From the NCBI RefSeq assembly GCF_009659625.1, contig NZ_VOIW01000009.1:1-64000 (forward strand): a stretch of 64,000 nt of DNA, read 5' to 3'. The DNA comes from Pseudomonas haemolytica (lineage in GTDB: Bacteria > Pseudomonadota > Gammaproteobacteria > Pseudomonadales > Pseudomonadaceae). How positions within the stretch are numbered: the first letter of the stretch is position 1; each line of letters starts with the position of its first letter. The notes beneath the pieces were generated by a model that did no database searches, was not told the DNA's origin, and saw nothing but the letters and a program-made list of their open reading frames with translations. Below are positions 1 through 9,359 of the stretch, piece after piece. The position numbers and the translations under genes were made by a program.

Positions 1-2483
1 ATAACGCCGATGGTAGCCAGGAAGTGTATGTCCATGACGACCGGGCGCGATTGGTGCAGCGCATCGATCCCGCCGGCGCCCAGCATTTCAAATCCTACGA
101 TGACAAAGGCCGGCTGACCGTCGAGCAGGACCCGATGGGCGCGGTTACGGCGTATCAGTACGACGAAGCTGGGCGCTTGGTGGCGTTGTTTCCGGGGGAT
201 GATGAGCCGACCTCCTACGAGCATGACAACGGCTTCGTACGGGTTGTCAGACGCGGTGAGGCGGTCTGGAAATATGAGCGTGGGCAGCTTGTCGAAGAAC
301 AACTGCCCAATGGCGGGGTTAAGCACTATCGCTATGACGACCTTGGACGGCAGATTGGTCGTGAGGATGAACATGGCGCGCTGACTCAGTATCAATGGGA
401 CAGCGTCGGTCGATTGATTCGTCTCGTCTTGCCAGGCGGTGTTTTCCGGGAATTCAGCTGCAACCCCTACGGAAAAATCATCGCCGAACGCGACGAACTC
501 GGCCACGTCACCCGCTACGAATACGCCGATGGTCTGCACCTGATCAGCCGCCGCATCAACGCCGACGGCACCCAGGTCAAGTACCGCTACGACAACGTAC
601 GGCTGCTGCTCACCGAAATCGAAAACGAAGTCGGCGAAACCTACCAACTCGACTACCACCCCAACGGCCTGATCCAACAGGAAAACGGCTTTGACGGCCA
701 ACGCACCGCCTACGTTTACGACCTCAACGGCAACCTGCAGTAAAAGACCGAATACGGCGACGACGGCAGCCAGCTAATCACCCGCTACGAGCGAGACCAC
801 GCCGGGCGTCTTGTACGAAAAATCCTGCCCGGTAGCAGCGTGGTCGATTATGCCTACGACCGCCAAGGCAACCTCCTCAGCGTCGAGGACGGTCACTGGG
901 CTTTGGCCTACGAGTACGACCGCCAAAACCGCCTCATCGCCGAACACCAAGGCTGGGGCACCCTGCGCTACGGCTACGACGCCTGCGGCCAACTGAAAAA
1001 CCTGCGCCTGCCGGATAACAACCGCCTCACCTTCAACCACGACAAAGGCGGCCACCTCGCCACTGTCGAACTCAACGGTGAAGAGCTCACCTCGCATCTA
1101 TTCAAGAGCGGTCGCGAACACCAACGCCAGCAAGGTCAGCTCCTCAGCCACTACCACTACGACGAACAAAACCGCCTGCACGCCCACTCGGTTACCCAAC
1201 AGCAAAACCACCTCTATCAACGCCAATACGACTACGACAAAAGCGGCAACCTCACCCGCCTGCACGACACCCGCAAAGGCCAACACCTTTACCACTACGA
1301 CCCCCTCGCCCGCCTGACCCGCGCCGATCATTCGCAAGACGTACAGGAACGCTTCGGCCACAACCCGGCGGGCAACCTGCTGATGCAAGATCGGCCGGGC
1401 CCGGACATCGTCGCGGCCAACCGCCTGGTGATCCAAGGCAACCGCCATTACGACTACGACGCCTTCGGCAACCTTATCCGCGAACGGCGCGGGAAGGGCC
1501 AGCAACTCGTCACCGAATACCGCTACGACTGCCAGCATCGGCTGATCGGCATCACAAAGCCGAACGGCGAAACCGCCAGTTACCGCTACGACCCGTTTGG
1601 GCGGCGCATCAGCAAAACCGTGGATAACAAAACCACAGAGTTTTTCTGGCAAGGCGACAAGCTGATTGCCGAACACCATGCGGACTGTCATCGCAGCTAC
1701 CTCTACGAACCGGACAGCTTCCGCCCATTGGCGCTGCTGGAAGGGTTTGGTCCAAAAGAAACAAAGCCCTACCACTACCAACTCGACCACCTCGGCACAC
1801 CGCAGGAACTCACCACTCCCGAAGGCGAAATCGTCTGGTCCGCCCACTACCGCGCCTACGGCCAGATCGCCCGTCTCGACGTAGGCAAAATCGACAATCC
1901 GCTGCGCTTCCAAGGTCAATACTTCGATCAGGAAAGCGGGCTGCACTACAACCGCCATCGCTACTACAATCCAGATATTGGCCGTTATCTGACACCGGAC
2001 CCGGTGAAATTGGCGGGAGGGATCAATGCCTATCAGTACGTGCCCAACCCTACCGGGTGGGTGGATCCACTAGGCCTAAGTTCGTGCCCTGGTGAAAATG
2101 GATGTAAGCCGACACACGGCGCTGATGCCCCCGGAAAACATGCCAAGGTCCACGAAGGAGATGCGGAACTCCCCAAAGGAACCGATAGCAAACTATCTAG
2201 AAATGGTGCATTTAAAAGAGCAAAAGCAATAGGCGGAGTCCCACAAACCCAACACCCAACGCGAATACGCAGAGTCAAGATCACAGATCAAGAACAATAT
2301 ACGGAGGGTAGAGTGTATATTTTTTAACTACTGGAACGCCAAATAGAAATCCGGGAGCACTCGCTCGGCCATAAAAAAGGGAACCTTGGTCCACACTTCA
2401 ATACAGAGGCCAGTATCGATGGAGAGTCAGCACCATTAAAAAACCACACAGACAACCACTCATACTTCAAGAGACAAAAATGA
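1..2483 (+). pseudogene. Rhs polymorphic-toxin protein, partial, broken by two in-frame stops
   Basis: The reading frame is open from the left edge and encodes many YD repeats (YRYD, YQYD, YDxxGxL patterns). The Rhs core end follows near 1930-2090 (YYNPDIGRYLTPDPV, then a WVDPLGL motif). After the core comes a short toxin tip. In-frame TAA codons at 741-743 and 2325-2327 split the frame. Beyond each stop the same frame keeps coding convincing Rhs or toxin sequence: KTEYGDDGSQ after the first, and IREHSLGHKKGNLGPHFN after the second. The frame ends at TGA 2481-2483, which overlaps the next gene's ATG. The GH...PHFN pattern suggests an HNH/Endo VII-like nuclease tip; that is family inference. 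The intact protein would have been delivered by a type VI-like system and auto-processed at the core. Either the locus is dead, or one piece (840-2327 with an internal start) is still made. Confidence 0.85.
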
Positions 2484-3112
2484 AATCAGTATTCATCAGA
2501 GAAATAGGTATTCATCCTTGGGATCAGCTACATCCCACCCACGATGAAAACTATATAACGATCACACTACTTAACCAAGATTATTCTGGGGCTTGGAATA
2601 CTTGGTGTGAGTTCAGCTCGCTACTTAAATCAAAATGGCCAAGCATCGTACAATGGAACACAAAGCTATTACCTTATTACAATAAGACCCAAGAATATCT
2701 TTCACAAAAGAACTTCTACAAAAACTCAAAACCAGGAGATATTTTAAGAAAAAACGATTCAACCAACATTTACTCCCAAGTAATAAATTTAGATTGCGAT
2801 CCGTTTCGGATAGACCCTAACCGTATGGCTTGCTATCGAACATCTGTAACACTCATGCTGAATACTAACGACAGCCTTGAACATCTATGGCGCAATCTAA
2901 GCAAACTCACAGACATTTCAAAAACTGACGACTTCAAACTAATTCTTTCTGACGAGAGATCTATTTCCTTCCGGTTCTATGATGCAGAAACACATGGTGT
3001 TGCCCAGCTCATTTGCCACTCAGAACACTTGCCTTTTTTAAACAAAATCCTTCAGAAAATGAACCTGGAAGAAATTCAGCAGGAAGGTGTTTACGCATAT
3101 ATCCACAGGTAA
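2480..3112 (+). CDS. Probable immunity protein for the Rhs toxin tip
   Basis: A 210-residue protein with no signal peptide or clear membrane segment; I do not recognise its family. The gene is markedly more AT-rich than its surroundings and uses codons such as ATA, AAA and TTA, as rhs tips and immunity genes commonly do. Its ATG overlaps the ancestral rhs TGA in an ATGA junction, so it would be translationally coupled to the toxin. Position directly after an Rhs tip is the main reason for the immunity call. The protein is full length and uninterrupted even though the toxin upstream carries stops, which would fit retention as an orphan immunity gene. The function is inference from context. Confidence 0.6.
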   Translation: MKSVFIREIGIHPWDQLHPTHDENYITITLLNQDYSGAWNTWCEFSSLLKSKWPSIVQWNTKLLPYYNKTQEYLSQKNFYKNSKPGDILRKNDSTNIYSQVINLDCDPFRIDPNRMACYRTSVTLMLNTNDSLEHLWRNLSKLTDISKTDDFKLILSDERSISFRFYDAETHGVAQLICHSEHLPFLNKILQKMNLEEIQQEGVYAYIHR

Positions 3113-3183
3113 TGGATTTAGGAACGCGACATTCACCTTGCTTACTTTACGTGCATGTCCTCTCAGAAGAGCTGAATATTGGA

Positions 3184-3420
3184 CTACTTAGCACCGGGCA
3201 GAAAGCTGGTAAACAGACGCACTCTTTTGCCCTATGCCTCGCTGGGCCGAAAGGTGAAACCAAGAAAGGTAAATTGCGTCGTTAGGTAAATTGCTTTTCG
3301 GTTACTGCCCTTGCAGTAGACGATCTTCGACTTGTCCGGGTGCATGATCAGCAGACACTTTTCCAAGCGTTGCTTGATTGCCGCCATGACCTCGCATGCC
3401 TGCTTTTCGCTATGGCAATG
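3184..3420 (-). pseudogene. Degenerate group II intron reverse transcriptase (LtrA-type) fragment
   Basis: Read on the minus strand from 3420, the frame gives HCHSEKQACEVMAAIKQRL, then MHPDKSKIVYCKGSNRK and FTFLGFTFRP. These match the conserved thumb-side block of bacterial group II intron RT/maturases (HPxKTxIVYCKDxNR ... FxFLGYTFRPR). A TAG at about 3232-3234 and another at about 3184-3186 interrupt it, and the catalytic YADD block and the rest of the protein are missing. The relic ends abruptly at about 3421, where REP sequence begins. It is a dead fragment of a mobile intron next to the rhs toxin locus. Confidence 0.7.
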
Positions 3421-3505
3421 AATACCCTATGCTGCGATGGCAGCGACTGGGTATCACTGATACACCGAGGCGTCTGCATCGCAGGCAAGCCAGCTCCCAC
3501 CTGGA
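3421..3505. repeat. REP-type intergenic repeat downstream of hrpA
   Basis: Contains the Pseudomonas REP core, which on the minus strand reads GTGGGAGCTGGCTTGCCTGC, with a partly complementary GCTGCGATGGCAGCG segment and a GTATCACTGATAC hairpin beside it. It lies between the hrpA stop and the intron relic and may act as the hrpA 3' end. Confidence 0.6.
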
Positions 3506-3520
3506 CAGATGTGGTCCTTA

Positions 3521-6500
3521 TCAAGCTTCCACCAGGCTCCATTGCTTGCTCAAGCGCTTATCGGAAATTGGCACCTTGGTACCCAACTGCTGGGCAAACA
3601 ATGACACCCGATATTCCTCCAGCCACCAGCGGTATAGCTCCAACTGCGGGTCGCGCTTACCTTCCTGGGTGTGTTTGTTCAGGCGGTTCTGGTACTGCGC
3701 CCACAGGCCGCTCAACTCGGTACTCCACACCCGGTCCTTCTGTACCTGGCTCGGCAGTTTTTCCAGGCGCAGCTCGATGGCCTTAAGGAAACGCGGCAGT
3801 TCCTTGAACCATTGCGCCGGGGTTTCCCGCACAAAACCCGGGTACACCAGGTTGCTCAGTTGCTGCTTGATGTCGTTCAAGGCCACGGCCTGGGCCAGGT
3901 CGATCTTGCCTTTGAAGCGCTTTTGCAGGCCGTGCCACAGTTTCAGCACTTCCAGGGTCAGGCGCGCCAGGCGCTCGGCGTGTTCGGTCCAACCGCCGCG
4001 CTTGCGCTCAGCCAAAGCCGCCAGGCCCGCGCCGTCGCGGGGCAGGCTGGCCTCGCCTTCGAGCACGCAGGTATCGAGGCTGGCCAGCAGAATGTCTTCC
4101 ACCAGCGCGTCGATACGCCCCAGTTCGCGGTACATCAAGCCCAGCTCGGTCAGGCCCGGCAATTTGCCGCGCAGGAATTTCGCCGGTTCCGCCAGTTGTT
4201 GCATCAGCAGGCGCTGCAACGCGCGGCGATGCTGGAACTCGGCTTCGGCGGCGGTGGAGAAACGCCCTTCCTTGACCGTGCCGTTCTCTTCCACCAGCGC
4301 CGGGTACACCGTCATCGACAGGCCGGCGATGTTTTGCTGGGTCTTTTCAGCCACCGCCGCGAACACCTTGGCTTCTACAGGCTGTTGGCTTTTCGCGGTT
4401 TGCGGTACGGCCAACGCGGCCTGGCTGGCCTCTGCAAAACGTGCGGTCAGTTCGGCCAGGTCGCGACCTTCGCCAAGGAACTTGCCCTGGCCGTCGACCA
4501 CTTCCAGATTCATCTTCAGGTGGCTTTCCACCTGTTGTGCCGCTTCGGCCCAAGCCTCATCGCTGACCCGCGCACCGGTCATGCGCAGCAACTCGCGCCC
4601 CAGCGCCTGGGGCAGCGAGCCCTGGCCGAATTCGATGCGTTGCAGCGCCGCCTTGACGAAGTCCGGCACCGGCACGAAGTTTTTGCGCAACGCCTTGGGC
4701 AAGTTACGCACCAGGGCGATGCACTTGGCTTCGATCACCCCCGGTACCAGCCACTCCAGGCGTTCGGCCGGCAACGCCGGCAGCAACGGCGCCGGCACAC
4801 GCAGGGTGACGCCGTCGCGGGGGTGATTGGGTTCGAAGTGGTAACTCAAGGCCAGCGCCAGGTCGCCCAGGTGCAAGGTGTCCGGATAATGCGCGGCGGT
4901 GACTTCACTCGCCTCGCGGGCCAGCACGTCTTCTTCGCGCATGATCAGCAGTTGTGGGTCTTTCTGGCTGTGGACCTTGTACCAGCTGTCGAAGGTCGCC
5001 GTCTGGTGGATCTCCGCCGGCAGGCGCGCATCGTAGAAGGCGTACAGGGTTTCTTCATCGGCCAGGATGTCGCGGCGGCGGGCCTTGGCTTCCAGTTCGT
5101 CGAGTTGCTCCAGCAGTTGCTGGTTGGCCGTCAGGCACTTGGCCCGGGACTGAATTTCGCCGCGTACCAGGCCCTCACGGATAAACAGCTCGCGGGACAC
5201 CACGGGGTCAATCGGCCCGTAATGCACCGGCCGACGCCCGACTATGATCAGCCCGAACAGGGTGATCTGCTCAAACGCCACCACTTGGCCGCGCTTCTTC
5301 TCCCAATGGGGTTCGAAGTGGTTTTTCTTGATCAGGTGCCCGGCCAGCGGCTCGATCCAGTCGGCGTCGATCTTCGCCACCATGCGCGCATAAAGCTTGG
5401 TGGTTTCCACCAGTTCGGCGGTCATCAGCCATTGCGGGCGCTTCTTGCCGATGCCGGACGAGGGGTGAATCCAGAAGCGCCGCTGCCGCGCCCCGAGGTA
5501 ATCGCCGTCTTCGGTTTTCTGGCCGATCTGGCTGAGCAGGCCGGACAGCACCGCCTTGTGCAGTTTCGGGAAGTCCGCCGGTTCTTTATTGATGCTCAGC
5601 TGCATGTCGCGGCAAATCAGGCTCAACTGACGATGGGAATCGCGCCACTCGCGCAGGCGCAAATAGTTGAGGAAGTTCTTGCGACACCAGTTACGCAAAG
5701 GGCTGGCGGTCAGCTCCTGGCGCTGCTCTTCAAACCCGCGCCACAAATTGACCAGCCCGGCGAAGTCCGAATCCGGGTCTTTCCACTGAGCGTGGGCCTG
5801 GTCGGCGGCTTGTTGGCGCTCCGGCGGGCGCTCGCGCGGGTCCTGGATCGACATGGCGCTGGCGACGATCAGCACTTCCTGCAGGCTGCCGAGCTTGGCC
5901 GCTTCCAGCAACATGCGGCCCATGCGCGGGTCCACCGGCAGGCGTGCGAGCTGGCGGCCCAATGGCGTGAGCTGGCTGTTGCGGTCCACCGCCGAGAGTT
6001 CTTGCAGCAGGTTGAAACCGTCGCTGATCGCCTTGCCATCGGGCGGTTCGATAAACGGGAAATCGGTGATTTCACCCAGGCGCAGGTGCAGCATCTGCAG
6101 GATCACGGCGGCAAGGTTGGTGCGCAGGATTTCCGGGTCGGTGAATTCCGGGCGGCCGATAAAGTCCTCTTCGCTGTACAAGCGAATGCAGATGCCCGGC
6201 TCAACCCGGCCACAGCGGCCTTTCCGCTGATTGGCGCTGGCCTGGGAAATCGCCTCGATCGGCAGGCGCTGCACCTTGGCGCGGTAGCTGTAGCGGCTGA
6301 TGCGCGCGGTGCCGCTGTCGATCACATAACGAATGCCCGGCACGGTCAGCGAGGTTTCCGCGACGTTGGTCGCCAGCACCACGCGCCGGCCCGGGTGGGA
6401 TTGGAAAATACGCTGCTGCTCGGCCGGTGAAAGGCGTGCATACAGCGGCAGGATCTCGGTGTGCTTGAGCTGGGCCTTGCGCAGCATGTCGGCGGCGTCG

Positions 6501-7432
6501 CGGATCTCACGCTCGCCCGGCAAAAACACCAGCACGTCGCCGGGGCTGCGGCGTTCGCTGCGCTCATAAGCGGCGATTTCATCGAGGGTGGCGAGGATTG
6601 CCTGATCGACGGTCAAGTCGTCCTCGACGCGGTTGCCCTCTTCGTCCTGTTCCAGGGTCAGCGGGCGATACCAGGTATCCACCGGGAAGGTACGGCCAGA
6701 GACCTCGACAATCGGCGCATCGTCGAAGTGCTTGGAAAAACGCTCCAGGTCGATGGTCGCCGAGGTGATGATGACTTTCAGGTCGGGGCGACGCGGCAGC
6801 AGGGTCTTGAGGTAGCCGAGCAGGAAGTCGATGTTCAGGCTGCGTTCGTGGGCTTCGTCGACGATGATCGTGTCGTAGCGTTCCAGGTAGCGATCGTTCT
6901 GGGTTTCAGCCAGGAGGATGCCGTCGGTCATCAGCTTGATCAGGGTGTTGGAATCGCTCTGGTCTTCGAAGCGCACTTGATAGCCGACCAAAGCGCCCAA
7001 TGGTGTGGCCAACTCTTCTGCGACACGGCTGGCGACACTGCGCGCTGCAATCCGCCGTGGCTGGGTGTGGCCGATCAGGCCGTACTGGCCGCGGCCGATT
7101 TCCAGGCAGATTTTCGGCAACTGGGTGGTCTTGCCCGAGCCGGTCTCGCCAGCAATGATCAGCACCTGATGCTTGAGCAGCGCGTCCTTGATTTCATCGC
7201 GCTTGGCGGCAATCGGCAGGCTGTCGTCGTAGCGAATCAGCGGCAGGCTGGCGCGCCGCGCCGTGACCTGGGCACAGGATGCCTGCATGCGCGCCACCCA
7301 CTGCGCCAGCTTCTCCTCATCGGGCTTCTTGCGCAGCTCGAGCAACTGCCGGCGCAAGCGGTGGCGGTCGGCGAGCATGGCGTGATCGAGGGTTTTCAGC
7401 AGTTGGTCGATGGTGGGTGCTTGGTCAGTCAT
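3521..7432 (-). CDS. hrpA: ATP-dependent RNA helicase HrpA
   Basis: A 1303-residue DEAH-box helicase, the full family length (E. coli HrpA is about 1300). Walker A GETGSGKT is at residues 95-102, DEAH at 192-195, SATID follows, and the QRKGRCGR motif VI lies in the second RecA-like domain. The helicase-associated (HA2), OB-fold and long HrpA-specific C-terminal regions follow. HrpA is a cytoplasmic RNA helicase; work in E. coli links it to rescue of stalled or collided ribosomes and to fimbrial mRNA processing. It is transcribed toward the rhs locus. About 70 bp separate its start from the end of aceK on the same strand. Confidence 0.97.
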   Translation of the reverse strand: MTDQAPTIDQLLKTLDHAMLADRHRLRRQLLELRKKPDEEKLAQWVARMQASCAQVTARRASLPLIRYDDSLPIAAKRDEIKDALLKHQVLIIAGETGSGKTTQLPKICLEIGRGQYGLIGHTQPRRIAARSVASRVAEELATPLGALVGYQVRFEDQSDSNTLIKLMTDGILLAETQNDRYLERYDTIIVDEAHERSLNIDFLLGYLKTLLPRRPDLKVIITSATIDLERFSKHFDDAPIVEVSGRTFPVDTWYRPLTLEQDEEGNRVEDDLTVDQAILATLDEIAAYERSERRSPGDVLVFLPGEREIRDAADMLRKAQLKHTEILPLYARLSPAEQQRIFQSHPGRRVVLATNVAETSLTVPGIRYVIDSGTARISRYSYRAKVQRLPIEAISQASANQRKGRCGRVEPGICIRLYSEEDFIGRPEFTDPEILRTNLAAVILQMLHLRLGEITDFPFIEPPDGKAISDGFNLLQELSAVDRNSQLTPLGRQLARLPVDPRMGRMLLEAAKLGSLQEVLIVASAMSIQDPRERPPERQQAADQAHAQWKDPDSDFAGLVNLWRGFEEQRQELTASPLRNWCRKNFLNYLRLREWRDSHRQLSLICRDMQLSINKEPADFPKLHKAVLSGLLSQIGQKTEDGDYLGARQRRFWIHPSSGIGKKRPQWLMTAELVETTKLYARMVAKIDADWIEPLAGHLIKKNHFEPHWEKKRGQVVAFEQITLFGLIIVGRRPVHYGPIDPVVSRELFIREGLVRGEIQSRAKCLTANQQLLEQLDELEAKARRRDILADEETLYAFYDARLPAEIHQTATFDSWYKVHSQKDPQLLIMREEDVLAREASEVTAAHYPDTLHLGDLALALSYHFEPNHPRDGVTLRVPAPLLPALPAERLEWLVPGVIEAKCIALVRNLPKALRKNFVPVPDFVKAALQRIEFGQGSLPQALGRELLRMTGARVSDEAWAEAAQQVESHLKMNLEVVDGQGKFLGEGRDLAELTARFAEASQAALAVPQTAKSQQPVEAKVFAAVAEKTQQNIAGLSMTVYPALVEENGTVKEGRFSTAAEAEFQHRRALQRLLMQQLAEPAKFLRGKLPGLTELGLMYRELGRIDALVEDILLASLDTCVLEGEASLPRDGAGLAALAERKRGGWTEHAERLARLTLEVLKLWHGLQKRFKGKIDLAQAVALNDIKQQLSNLVYPGFVRETPAQWFKELPRFLKAIELRLEKLPSQVQKDRVWSTELSGLWAQYQNRLNKHTQEGKRDPQLELYRWWLEEYRVSLFAQQLGTKVPISDKRLSKQWSLVEA

Positions 7433-7502
7433 CAGGTGCGTTTGGGTCGTCTATTTATGCAGGGGGCGGATTGTCGCAGAAAACCCTGGATGTGCGCGCC
7501 CC

Positions 7503-9218
7503 TCATTCGCTATCGCGGTCCTTGCGCCGGTACGGGAACACATCAATGACCTTGCCGGCGCGAATCGCGTCCTGCAGGCCCTTCCAGTAATCGGCGTTGT
7601 ACAGCTCGCCATGCAGCTCGTCGAACAACTTGCGCTGGCCGGCGTCGGCAAACAGGAACGGCGGGAATTCTTCGGGGAATACGTCCAGCGGGCCGATGGA
7701 GTACCACGGCTCCGAGGCCATTTCATCCTCTGGGGTACGCGGCGCGGGGATATGGCGGAAGTTGGCTTCAGTGAGAAAGCAGATTTCGTCGTAATCGTAG
7801 AACACCACGCGGCCGTGACGGGTGACGCCGAAGTTTTTCAGCAGCATGTCGCCGGGGAAGATATTCGCCGCCGCCAGTTGCTTGATCGCCAGGCCGTAGT
7901 CTTCCAGGGCTTCGCGCACCTGGGCGGGGTTGGCGTTGTCGAGGTAGAGGTTGAGCGGGGTCATGCGCCGTTCCGTCCAGCAGTGGCGAATGAGCACCGT
8001 GTCGCCTTCTACCTGGACCGTACCGGCGGCGACCTCCAGCAACTCGGCCAGGCACTCGGGCTCGAACTTGCTCAAGGGGAAGCGGAAGTCGGCGAACTCC
8101 TGGGTGTCGGCCATGCGCCCTACCCGGTCGACGCTTTTCACCAAGCGATACTTTTCGATCACCGTGGCCCGGTTGACGTTTTTCGACGGCGAAAAGCGGT
8201 CCTTGATGATCTTGAACACGGTGTTGAAGCCCGGCAGCGTGAACACGCTCATGACCATGCCGCGCACACCAGGGGCCATGATGAACTGGTCATCGGTGGT
8301 CGCCAGGTGATTGATCAACGCACGGTAGAACTCGGATTTGCCGTGCTTGTAAAAGCCAATGGAGGTGTACAGCTCGGCAATGTGCTTGCCCGGCAGGATG
8401 CGCTTGAGGAAGCCGATGAATTCGGCCGGCACTGGCACGTCGACCATGAAATAGGAACGGGTGAACGAGAAGATGATCGACACGTCGGCTTCGTCGGTGA
8501 TCAACGCATCGATCTGGATGCCACGCCCCTCGCGGTGCAGCAAGGGGATGACAAGCGGCCATTGTTCGTCACGGGTGTAGATGCGCCCTACGAGGTAGGC
8601 GCCTTTATTGCGGTAGAGCACTGAGGAAAACAGCTCGACCTTGAGGTCCGGGTCCTTGCACACCCAATCCGGCAGGTTTTCCCGCAGTTGGGCTTCGAGG
8701 CGTTGCAGGTCTGCCGGCAGGTCGGCGTAGGGCTCGCTGAAGCTGTAGTCCGAGAAAACCTGCGCCAACATGCCTGCGATGTTACCGGCCGGTGGGTAGA
8801 TCCGGGTTTGCGCCGCCCGCGCCCGGCGCAGGCTCGGCCGGGTGGTGTGGATGAACATGCAGCCGTCGCTGATCAGGTCATGACTGAACAGGCCGCAGAA
8901 AATCGAGTTGTACCAGGTCTCGGACAGTTCATCGTCAAAGCGCAGGTCGATCAGGCCGATATAGGCACTTTTCACCAGGGGCCACAGGTCGATGTCCTGC
9001 AACGCGGCCCCTTCGAAACTTGCCCGCAGGCGGGTGGTGACTTCGCTGACCTTGTCCTCATACAAGTTGATGCGCGCCGCGGAAGCGGCCTGCCCCTGCT
9101 GCCACTGGGCCTTCTCGAAACGTTCGCGGGCGCCATCGGTGATTTGGCGGAAGTGCTCACGGTAATCGTCGAACCCGTCGAGGATCATTCGGGCGATAGC
9201 GAGGGCGGGCTGCGACAT
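7503..9218 (-). CDS. aceK: Isocitrate dehydrogenase kinase/phosphatase AceK
   Basis: A 571-residue bifunctional enzyme that phosphorylates and dephosphorylates isocitrate dehydrogenase, directing carbon between the TCA cycle and the glyoxylate shunt. The conserved nucleotide-binding segment APGVRGMVM is at residues 315-323 and the length matches the family. An upstream in-frame start at 9329 exists, but MSQPALAIAR at 9218 is preferred: it has a GAGG ribosome site about 9 bases upstream and it aligns with the family N-terminus. Unlike enterobacteria, aceK is not beside aceA/aceB here, as is usual in Pseudomonas. Confidence 0.96.
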   Translation of the reverse strand: MSQPALAIARMILDGFDDYREHFRQITDGARERFEKAQWQQGQAASAARINLYEDKVSEVTTRLRASFEGAALQDIDLWPLVKSAYIGLIDLRFDDELSETWYNSIFCGLFSHDLISDGCMFIHTTRPSLRRARAAQTRIYPPAGNIAGMLAQVFSDYSFSEPYADLPADLQRLEAQLRENLPDWVCKDPDLKVELFSSVLYRNKGAYLVGRIYTRDEQWPLVIPLLHREGRGIQIDALITDEADVSIIFSFTRSYFMVDVPVPAEFIGFLKRILPGKHIAELYTSIGFYKHGKSEFYRALINHLATTDDQFIMAPGVRGMVMSVFTLPGFNTVFKIIKDRFSPSKNVNRATVIEKYRLVKSVDRVGRMADTQEFADFRFPLSKFEPECLAELLEVAAGTVQVEGDTVLIRHCWTERRMTPLNLYLDNANPAQVREALEDYGLAIKQLAAANIFPGDMLLKNFGVTRHGRVVFYDYDEICFLTEANFRHIPAPRTPEDEMASEPWYSIGPLDVFPEEFPPFLFADAGQRKLFDELHGELYNADYWKGLQDAIRAGKVIDVFPYRRKDRDSE

Positions 9219-9359
9219 GCGGGAAACCTCGAGCGGGTAACTGGAAGCCCAGAGCTTAGCCAGTGAACCGAGGCAGGAGAAGGATGATTTGTACTTAGAC
9301 ATTGTGTCGGCCCGGACGCTGGGCAACACTCCCCCGCCTGATTGGCGTAGGAGTTTTCC

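Noticed and set aside
3113..3183. Extra gene between the immunity gene and the intron relic
   Set aside because: Only short frames with poor ribosome sites; the sequence looks like degraded DNA.
3671..6430. A 919-codon open frame on the plus strand opposite hrpA
   Set aside because: Shadow of a high-GC gene. hrpA on the other strand has all family motifs, while this frame is Gln/Arg/His-rich with no domain.
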